From the NCBI GenBank assembly GCA_026391255.1, contig JAPLDU010000076.1:1-37452 (forward strand): a stretch of DNA of 37,452 nt, in the 5' to 3' direction. This DNA comes from Bacteroidia bacterium. Lineage in GTDB: Bacteria > Bacteroidota > Bacteroidia > Bacteroidales > JAPLDU01. The notes beneath the pieces are model-generated. The model made no database searches. It was not told the DNA's origin and worked only from the letters and a program-made list of their open reading frames with translations. Positions 16,124 to 22,090 of this stretch are shown piece after piece; within the stretch, counting starts at the first letter, position 1, and each line of letters starts with the position of its first letter. The position numbers and the translations under genes were made by a program.

Positions 16124-17356
16124 ATGCTTCTGAATTACATCTGGATATTTTTCTTTATTATCGGATTTGCTGTTGCAGTGATCAAGCTGATATTCATGGG
16201 AGATACTGAAATATTTTCCCAGCTAACCAGCAGCCTGTTCAGCAATGCACGTACCGGATTTGAGGTATCCCTTGGCCTCACGGGTGTTCTGACCCTGTGG
16301 CTGGGGCTTATGAAAATCGGGGAGAAAGGCGGAGTGGTAAAATATTTCGCAAAACTGGTAAATCCTCTCTTTTCAAGGTTGTTTCCTGAATTGCCCAAAG
16401 ATCATCCTGCGATCGGATCAATGGTCATGAATTTTACAGCCAATATGCTTGGTCTCGATAACGCTGCTACTCCTCTCGGCCTCAAGGCCATGAAGGAAAT
16501 GCAGGATGTGAACCCCGATAAAGAAAAAGCGTCCAATGCGCAGATCATGTTCCTGGTGATTAACACGGCAGGGCTTACATTGATTCCTGTTAGCGTGATG
16601 GTTTACCGCGCACAGCTTGGCGCTGCCGATCCTTCCGATGTATTTATTCCCATTCTGCTGGCGACCTTCTGTGCTACCATGGCCGGTCTTATTACAGTTT
16701 CGATCATTCAGAAGATAAATCTCCTTGATAAGGTAGTCCTGGCTTACCTGGGCAGTCTTACATTACTTGTGGCGGCGCTGATATGGTTTTTGTCAAGCCT
16801 GCCCCAGGAACAAATTGCCAAAATATCTTCACTGGTAAGTAATTTCGTACTCATTGCCATCATTATTGGTTTTATCAGCCTGGCGTTCATCAGGAAGGTC
16901 AATGTTTATGAAGCGTTTATTGATGGCGCAAAAGAAGGCTTTTCGGTAGCAATCAGAATAGTGCCTTACCTGATTGCCATTCTTGCAGCCATTGGTGTTT
17001 TCAGGGCTTCAGGAGCCATGGACCTATTGCTGGGCGGACTTGGACATGCACTGGCATATTTTGGTATCAATACCGACTTCCTGCCTGCATTGCCGACTGC
17101 GTTGATGAAACCCCTCAGCGGCAGCGGCGCCAGGGGAATGATGGTGGAAGTGCTGAAAACCTATGGGGCCGATTCGTTTGCCGGCCATGTAGCCTCCGTG
17201 ATACAGGGAACAACCGATACTACTTTTTATATCGTAGCCCTTTATTTTGGTTTTGTCGGAGTGAAAAAAACCCGCTATGCCATTGGCGCCGGCCTGTTTG
17301 CTGATTTTATAGGAATCACGGCCGCCATTCTGCTGGCTTATTTATTTTTTCATTAA
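16124..17356 (+). CDS. Fused spore-maturation-like protein SpmA-SpmB (nucleoside-recognition/Gate domains)
   Basis: A 410-residue integral membrane protein. Residues 1-200 match SpmA, with LWLGLMKIGEKGG and the Gate motif ANMLGLDNAATPLGLKAM. Residues 225-410 match SpmB, with a second Gate domain and PTALMKPLSGSGARGMM followed by SVIQGTTDTTFYI. The two are separate genes in Bacillus; a single fused chain is known from Bacteroidota, which do not form spores. The role is probably transport of a small solute, but the substrate is unknown. It lies directly downstream of a 101-bp dispersed repeat. No clear promoter motif is visible. Confidence 0.85.
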   Translation: MLLNYIWIFFFIIGFAVAVIKLIFMGDTEIFSQLTSSLFSNARTGFEVSLGLTGVLTLWLGLMKIGEKGGVVKYFAKLVNPLFSRLFPELPKDHPAIGSMVMNFTANMLGLDNAATPLGLKAMKEMQDVNPDKEKASNAQIMFLVINTAGLTLIPVSVMVYRAQLGAADPSDVFIPILLATFCATMAGLITVSIIQKINLLDKVVLAYLGSLTLLVAALIWFLSSLPQEQIAKISSLVSNFVLIAIIIGFISLAFIRKVNVYEAFIDGAKEGFSVAIRIVPYLIAILAAIGVFRASGAMDLLLGGLGHALAYFGINTDFLPALPTALMKPLSGSGARGMMVEVLKTYGADSFAGHVASVIQGTTDTTFYIVALYFGFVGVKKTRYAIGAGLFADFIGITAAILLAYLFFH

Positions 17357-17442
17357 CTGTTGTTAGCCTGGTATTGTAAAATAAACGCAGATTTGGAAAA
17401 AAGATCATTATAATAATCCTGTCAAGATGTACCAGACCGGAC

Positions 17443-17620
17443 TGTTACAAATGTGCCTCCATGATGTACTCCTTCCTGGGTGTCTGTAAAAAGAATAACG
17501 CTGAACCGTTTGCCTGGCTTACGGACGTTCACACAACTGGAAAAAGTAATCACCAAATTTTTTTCGGACGATACTGACCCCTTATTATTCCGGAGCAAAG
17601 TGCACCACCTGATAAAGTAA
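17443..17620 (+). pseudogene. IS66-family transposase remnant (C-terminal end), copy 1
   Basis: Translation gives MMYSFLGVCKKNNAEPFAWL then TDV, the C-terminal signature of IS66 TnpC. After a frame change it continues as TQLEKVITKF to a stop at 17618-17620. The frame change falls at GACGTTCACACAACTGG, where two bases appear missing. The same lesion is present in copy 2. It lacks the catalytic domain. Confidence 0.75.
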
Positions 17621-17649
17621 TGTACCGGTACTTGCCCGGACGGTTTCGA

Positions 17650-18201
17650 TTATTCAAAAAGATCAATTTGAGTTTTAATTAATTTATCACTTTTAAAAAA
17701 TAAAAATCTGTCATATTGATGTTCTCTACTAATATTAGTTTTGCTAAATAAATCCTTTTTAAAATGTCTTACTAAGTTATTAACATAATCTATTTTATAG
17801 TACTTATGATTTATAGTAAGCATTGGAAAATTAGCATTGTTTTGTATCTTCATTTTTTTAATCATATAATCTTGAGCAACCACATAAAGCTTATAGTTTC
17901 TATTGTTACAATAATCTTGACATGCTGAAACTAAAATACATGATTTGCTGTTACAATTTGGTGCCAATATATACACTAAAGAAGTATCATTATTTCTTAA
18001 ACATTCTCTTAATTGAGTTCCAGTTATAGCATATATTTTTTCTTTAGAAGACAAATTGCAAATATTTGAATCAATACTTGTAAATTCAATATAATCCTTA
18101 TCTATTTCATTTAATTTATTATAACCAGTGTAAAATCCAGGTGTATTAGTAATAATACAGCCACTCATAATAAAGCATAATAATAATATTAATATTCTCA
18201 T
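17650..18201 (-). CDS. AT-rich orphan lipoprotein
   Basis: A 183-residue protein with a short lipoprotein signal (MRILILLLCFIMSGC, Cys at 15). The rest is rich in Asn, Lys, Ile and Tyr. The segment SLVYILAPNCNSKSC followed by YKLYVVAQDY resembles a thioredoxin-like strand plus Cys-containing turn, but that is weak. Base composition is far more AT-rich than the neighbouring housekeeping genes. The gene lies between two IS66 remnants, suggesting acquisition by transfer. It follows the other orphan lipoprotein gene on the same strand, with a hairpin in the gap. Function unknown. Confidence 0.65.
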   Translation of the reverse strand: MRILILLLCFIMSGCIITNTPGFYTGYNKLNEIDKDYIEFTSIDSNICNLSSKEKIYAITGTQLRECLRNNDTSLVYILAPNCNSKSCILVSACQDYCNNRNYKLYVVAQDYMIKKMKIQNNANFPMLTINHKYYKIDYVNNLVRHFKKDLFSKTNISREHQYDRFLFFKSDKLIKTQIDLFE

Positions 18202-18240
18202 TTTAATATTAATAAAAGCATAATACGGATATTTTATTTA

Positions 18241-18316
18241 AATGGGCTTACTATGTATCATTATTTAAATACGAGAAGAAAATAGTACTAATGATAAGGA
18301 AAATAGTAAGTCCATT
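18241..18316. repeat. Imperfect inverted repeat between the two orphan lipoprotein genes
   Basis: The left arm at 18241-18263 (AATGGGCTTACTAT, ATCATTA) pairs with 18289-18316 (TAATGAT, ATAGTAAGTCCATT). It lies 8 bp beyond the stop of the upstream gene on the minus strand. It could be a terminator, an mRNA-stabilising stem, or the ends of a lost small element. Confidence 0.55.
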
Positions 18317-18324
18317 ATAACCAA

Positions 18325-18813
18325 TTATTTCATGGTCACAGGGACTAAATAACCACCATATTTACCAATTTGATCATCAAATTGATATTCTCCTTTCAGA
18401 ATAGTAAATAGATTACTGGATAGATCATCATCAATATATAAAGTCAATGCATTATTAATTGCATTTTTTTGATCATCATATTTTGGATTGAGTTCAATAG
18501 TTAAAGTACCCTCCATCGCTACAGTATCTACCTCAACAGTGCCGCATTTTTCAATTGGTAATCCAGTCTTGCAATCAACAATCTGACCAGTTTCATCATC
18601 AATACAACAAAACCAACAATCAGTATAATTGCACAATCCCCAACCATGACAGCTTTGTCCATGACCCCAACTATCCCATTCACCATGATAAATAGCAAAA
18701 TGACACGTTTTTGGTATAATGTCTTTTTCTTTATCAATTGAATTTTTACTACAAGAAAAAACAATTGTTAATACTACTGTTACAAATACTGCAAATAGAA
18801 CAAAATTTTTTAT
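18325..18813 (-). CDS. Cys/His-rich orphan lipoprotein with no ATG start
   Basis: The only ATG in a plausible place (18636) would give a 103-residue protein with no signal. The same frame is open 59 codons further up and encodes a clean lipoprotein signal peptide, KNFVLFAVFVTVVLTIVFSC, then a Cys/His/Trp-rich segment (HGEWDSWGHGQSCHGWGLC, CWFCC). The codon where Met is expected is ATA (18811-18813), with ATT two codons earlier. Either a rare AUA/AUU start is used or an ATG was lost, making this a recent pseudogene. The C-terminal part is acidic and ends KYGGYLVPVTMK. The composition is AT-rich and it is part of the IS66-flanked island. Function unknown; metal binding by the Cys/His segment is a guess. 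Confidence 0.55.
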   Translation of the reverse strand: MKNFVLFAVFVTVVLTIVFSCSKNSIDKEKDIIPKTCHFAIYHGEWDSWGHGQSCHGWGLCNYTDCWFCCIDDETGQIVDCKTGLPIEKCGTVEVDTVAMEGTLTIELNPKYDDQKNAINNALTLYIDDDLSSNLFTILKGEYQFDDQIGKYGGYLVPVTMK

Positions 18814-18916
18814 AAAAATAAGTTTAGAAAATTAATAAATACATAACAATTCACACTGTAAAAGTAAACAGATTTTTTGTAATTACCAAAGGAAAAGTTA
18901 AATATTTTTTGAAGAA

Positions 18917-19108
18917 TCAGGAATTTACATATGACAGGGAGTAAAGCGGATTGATATTATTCTTGATGGTCGTATCTATTAATGAACGAATCACTACTAA
19001 TGTTTTTGATTCCTCATATGATTTAAATTAATCAGACACTTTATGTTTAACTTTGATATTTCGGATAGCCCGGTCTGAAGCATTATTGTCAGGAGGAACA
19101 TCAGGTAT
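18917..19108 (-). pseudogene. IS66-like transposase remnant, second lineage
   Basis: Minus-strand translation gives IPDVPPDNNASDRAIRNIKV and KHKVSD, then one stop codon where Gly-Gln is usual, then VIRSLIDTTIKNNINPLYSL in the same frame to a stop at 18917. DNN-x-x-E/D-RAIRN is the C-terminal DDE region of IS66-type transposases. It faces the plus-strand remnant almost directly. Confidence 0.75.
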
Positions 19109-19111
19109 ATA

Positions 19112-19389
19112 CAGGAACGTGAATTATTTGAAATAGATAATAACTTGGCAGAGAACAGCATTCGCCCTATCGCACTTGGACGGAAAAATTAAATATTTGC
19201 CGGATTACATGAATGTGCACAACATGAAGCCACGATGCAAACCTTCCTGGGTACCTGTAAAAAGAATAACGTTGAACCGTTTGCCTGGCTTACGGACGTT
19301 CACACAACTGGAAAAAGTTTTACACAAATTTATTCCAGATGATATTGACCCCCCATTATTCAGTAGAAAAGTATACCACCTGATATAGT
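19112..19389 (+). pseudogene. IS66-family transposase remnant, copy 2
   Basis: In frame from 19115 it reads ELFEIDNNLAENSIRPIALG, then RKN, a stop, IFAG and onward to TFLGTCKKNNVEPFAWLTDV: the IS66 TnpC catalytic Glu region and C-terminal signature. The stop codon replaces the aromatic residue usual in GRKN[WY]LF. After TDV the same two-base frameshift as in copy 1 leads to TQLEKVLHKF and a stop. Confidence 0.8.
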
Positions 19390-19410
19390 CAGCTACCTAT
19401 ATTACATAGA

Positions 19411-19418
19411 ACGCTTAC
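19411..19418. repeat. IS66-type terminal inverted repeat end
   Basis: ACGCTTAC is the reverse complement of GTAAGCGT, which resembles the known GTAAGCG tip of IS66-family elements. It follows the copy 2 remnant by 21 bp and would mark the right end of the original insertion. No matching left end was found. Confidence 0.45.
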
Positions 19419-19428
19419 GTTTGTGAAA

Positions 19429-19737
19429 TTACTTTTTCACATCGAGAAACTCCATCAGGCCACTGATCCTGAAAATATTTTCCACGACAGGATCAAGGTT
19501 TTCAATGGAAAGAGTCATGCCTTTGCTATTCAGGTCTTTCCTGGCTGATAAAAGCATCCTTATGCCAATGGATGAAATATAATTTACACCTGAGAATTCA
19601 AGAATAACGGATGTCTTTGCATCTCCAATCATTTCAAGGAGCTTCCAGGAATGCGTCCCGATATCATTTGCATCAAGCTTACCGCTCACTGCAATCTTCA
19701 GAATTTGTTTGTCTGATTGTAATATTTCCAGTTCCAT
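19429..19737 (-). CDS. STAS-domain anti-sigma-factor antagonist
   Basis: A 102-residue single STAS domain of the SpoIIAA/RsbV type. The switch segment GVNYISSIGIRMLLSA has Ser at the position phosphorylated in SpoIIAA. Such proteins bind an RsbW-type kinase when unphosphorylated and release its target. It begins 117 bp downstream of nfnB on the same strand, the gap being filled by heptamer arrays. A candidate kinase partner, the HATPase protein at 30363-31202, is encoded 11 kb away beyond the NuoEFG-NfnAB operon. No sigma factor gene is in the window, so the target is unknown. Confidence 0.88.
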   Translation of the reverse strand: MELEILQSDKQILKIAVSGKLDANDIGTHSWKLLEMIGDAKTSVILEFSGVNYISSIGIRMLLSARKDLNSKGMTLSIENLDPVVENIFRISGLMEFLDVKK

Positions 19738-19866
19738 AGTTTTATGAGTTATGAGTTATGAATTATGAGTTATGAGTACAGAGTTCAGAATAAAGTACTT
19801 AATACATTTTTTACATACTATATGGACATTTGACTTACGACTTATGACTTTCGACTATTGACTTTT
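19738..19866. repeat. Two heptamer arrays in the nfnB-STAS gap
   Basis: GAGTTAT-type units run from about 19745 to 19795. Five GACTTAC/GACTATT-type units run from 19832 to 19866. The second array contains the nfnB stop codon (19855-19857) and its last three codons. Confidence 0.85.
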
Positions 19867-21258
19867 CATGAGATACTCTTGCATGGCGCGGGCGGCTTTG
19901 CGTCCGGCGCCCATGGCAAGAATAACCGTAGCAGCGCCGGTGACGATATCGCCACCTGCCCAGACGCGGTCCATCGATGTTTTGTTAGTGCTTTCATCAA
20001 CCACGATCGTTCCTTTCTTTGATACCTCCAGTTCCTTTGTAGTACTGGGAATGATCGGGTTAGGGCTGTTCCCGATGGCCACGATACAGGCATCCATTTT
20101 CATCCGGAATTCAGACCCGTCAATCCGGATAGGTCTTCTTCTTCCCGACTGGTCAGGTTCGCCCAGTTCCATTTTCGAGCATTCAATTTCCTGAAGCCAG
20201 CCGTTTTCATCGCCGATCAGCTTTTCGGGAAGCGTTAGAAAATGAAAGATTACGCCTTCTTCTTCCGCATTTTCAAATTCTTCAAGCCGGGCGGGCAGTT
20301 CGGTCTGCGACCTGCGGTACACGATATACACCTCTTCGGCTCCCAGTCTCATGGCAGTGCGGGCACAATCCATGGCAACATTGCCTCCGCCAACTACAGC
20401 AACCCTTTTATGTCGTATCACCGGAGTGTAAGTTTTAGGGTACATGAATCCCCTCATCAGGTTTACCCTTGTCAGGTATTCATTGGCAGAATATACGCCG
20501 TTTAGGTTTTCCCCGGGTATTTCCATGAACCATGGCAAGCCGGCGCCGGTACCGAGAAATACTGCATCGTATTCGTCGAGCATTTTCTTCAAGGATTTGG
20601 TTTTCCCGACAACATAGTTACAAACAAGCTTGACACCAAGTTTGCATAGATAATTGATCTCGCGGTTTACCACTTTTCCAGGAAGGCGGAATTCCGGAAT
20701 GCCATAAGTCAGCACTCCACCAGGCTCATGAAGAGCTTCGAACATAGTCACATCATGCCCGGCCAGGATCAGATCGCCGGCAACGGTGATCCCTGCGGGA
20801 CCCGAGCCGATTACCGCAACTTTCTTCCCGGTTTTTTCTTTAATTACGGGCATTACCATCTCCGATTGAAGCGCCTGCCATTCTGCAGCGAATCTTTCAA
20901 GCCTGCCGACAGCTACCGGTTCTCCCTTTTTGCCTAGAATACATCTTATTTCGCACTGTTCTTCCTGAGGGCATACTCTTCCACAAACCGCCGGGAGGCA
21001 GTTTTTTTCCTTCAACACTTTTATTGCTTCCGCAAAATTATTCCGGGCAATCTCCCTGATAAATCCGGGAATATTAATCTCCACCGGGCAGCCATCCACA
21101 CAGAGTGGTTTCTTACAGTCGAGGCATCTTGAAGCCTCTTCCACAGCCATTTCTTCTGTATACCCAAGGGCTACTTCATTGAAATTCCTACGCCTGATAT
21201 AAGGCGGTTGCTTAGGCATTTCTATCCTGTTAAATTTCAGAGTTTTCTTTTCTGCCAT
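19855..21258 (-). CDS. NfnB/GltD-like NAD(P)H-binding Fe-S flavoprotein
   Basis: 467 residues from ATG 21258; a GTG five codons earlier is possible, but the ATG follows GAGGAATTTAAC, which looks like a ribosome site. The N-terminal Fe-S domain has CLDCKKPLCVDGCPVEI and CGRVCPQEEQCEIRC. FAD is bound by VAVIGSGPAGITVAG and NADPH by VAVVGGGNVAMDCARTAMRL with YRRSQTELPAR. It ends with a second FAD motif, WAGGDIVTGAATVI. It is homologous to the glutamate synthase small subunit and NfnB. No glutamate synthase large subunit is present; nfnA lies immediately upstream, arguing for the ferredoxin-dependent transhydrogenase role. The last residues (KSQ) are encoded within a heptamer array. Confidence 0.9.
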   Translation of the reverse strand: MAEKKTLKFNRIEMPKQPPYIRRRNFNEVALGYTEEMAVEEASRCLDCKKPLCVDGCPVEINIPGFIREIARNNFAEAIKVLKEKNCLPAVCGRVCPQEEQCEIRCILGKKGEPVAVGRLERFAAEWQALQSEMVMPVIKEKTGKKVAVIGSGPAGITVAGDLILAGHDVTMFEALHEPGGVLTYGIPEFRLPGKVVNREINYLCKLGVKLVCNYVVGKTKSLKKMLDEYDAVFLGTGAGLPWFMEIPGENLNGVYSANEYLTRVNLMRGFMYPKTYTPVIRHKRVAVVGGGNVAMDCARTAMRLGAEEVYIVYRRSQTELPARLEEFENAEEEGVIFHFLTLPEKLIGDENGWLQEIECSKMELGEPDQSGRRRPIRIDGSEFRMKMDACIVAIGNSPNPIIPSTTKELEVSKKGTIVVDESTNKTSMDRVWAGGDIVTGAATVILAMGAGRKAARAMQEYLMKSQ

Positions 21259-21259
21259 G

Positions 21260-22090
21260 TTAAATTCCTCCACATCCGGAATGATGAACTAAAAATGCTT
21301 CTTCACCCACATACTGTTTTCTTCTTTTTGCCAGTTCTTCCCAATCAACCAGCCTGCCATCAAACTCAGGACCATCCACACAGGCAAATCTCATTCTTCC
21401 GTCGACAGTACATCTGCATACACCACACATGCCTGTACCGTCAATCATGATGGTATTAAGCATGACCATCACAGGCACATTATAATGCGAGTATTCCTGG
21501 GTAGTTTTATAGGACAATGTCATGCAGCCGTTGGCAATGATCCGGTCGGGCTTAATCCCGGTTTCCCTGATTATGTCTTCGGCTTTATTCACATGTCCTT
21601 TATAACCGTAACTACCATCCCTGGTAATGTTGATAAGCTTGTCGCTGTAGTCGGCCAGCTTCTTTTCCCAGTACAACAGGTTCTTGCTTCTTCCCTCGAC
21701 GATGGTGATCACGGTGTTTCCTTTTTCTTTCAAAGCTTTAACCGTGGGGAAAATGGAAGCTATTCCAAAACATCCGCCGATACAGACCACTGTGCCAAAA
21801 TTTTCAATTTCTGTTGGTTTACCGAGAGGGCCGACCACGGTGGGAATAAAATCACCGGGTTTCAGCATGGCAAGTTTCCCGGTAGATGTACCGACTTCCA
21901 TAAACACGATCGTGAGTGTTCCATCCTCGTGGTTCCAGTCGGCTGCCGAAAGAGGAATTCTCTCGGAGCCTTCGCCTGCATGGATTATCACAAACTGCCC
22001 GGGTTGAATCTCATCCACAATATCTGGTGCATGAACCACCAGAAGGTGGAGATTGGGCACAATCATTTTTCTTTCAATAATTTCAAACAT
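21260..22090 (-). CDS. NfnA-like ferredoxin-NADP(+) reductase subunit alpha (SudB/PyrK-type)
   Basis: 276 residues. The N-terminal FAD domain has IQPGQFVIIH followed by ERIPLS. The NAD domain has VVCIGGCFGIASIFPTVKAL. The C-terminal [2Fe-2S] site is DGTGMCGVCRCTVDG, then RFACVDGPEFDG. In NfnAB this subunit carries the FAD that handles NAD(H), while NfnB performs bifurcation with NADPH and ferredoxin. It overlaps the end of the NuoG-like gene by 8 bp and its stop lies one base before the nfnB ATG, so translation is coupled. Related sulfide dehydrogenase or dihydroorotate dehydrogenase electron-transfer subunits are alternative names, but the NfnB neighbour favours Nfn. Confidence 0.9.
   Translation of the reverse strand: MFEIIERKMIVPNLHLLVVHAPDIVDEIQPGQFVIIHAGEGSERIPLSAADWNHEDGTLTIVFMEVGTSTGKLAMLKPGDFIPTVVGPLGKPTEIENFGTVVCIGGCFGIASIFPTVKALKEKGNTVITIVEGRSKNLLYWEKKLADYSDKLINITRDGSYGYKGHVNKAEDIIRETGIKPDRIIANGCMTLSYKTTQEYSHYNVPVMVMLNTIMIDGTGMCGVCRCTVDGRMRFACVDGPEFDGRLVDWEELAKRRKQYVGEEAFLVHHSGCGGI

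Larger units (their letters stand above)
18814..19428. other. 615-bp gene-free stretch holding two decayed IS66 pieces
   Basis: No intact gene. It contains a minus-strand transposase fragment (18917-19108), a plus-strand fragment (19112-19389) and one terminal-repeat-like end (19411-19418). The part at 18814-18916 is AT-rich and shows nothing else. Confidence 0.75.

Noticed and set aside
18528-18764. A 78-codon hydrophobic minus-strand frame with an ATG
   Set aside because: It overlaps the lipoprotein frame that carries a proper signal peptide and a coherent Cys/His-rich domain. The 78-codon product looks like a frame-shifted shadow.
19176-19388. A 70-codon plus-strand frame as a real small gene
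   Set aside because: Only its last third makes sense, as the frame-shifted tail of an IS66 transposase remnant; the rest is out of frame.
19855-21258. Glutamate synthase small subunit (gltD)
   Set aside because: No large subunit is present. The nfnA-like neighbour, one base upstream, favours the transhydrogenase role.
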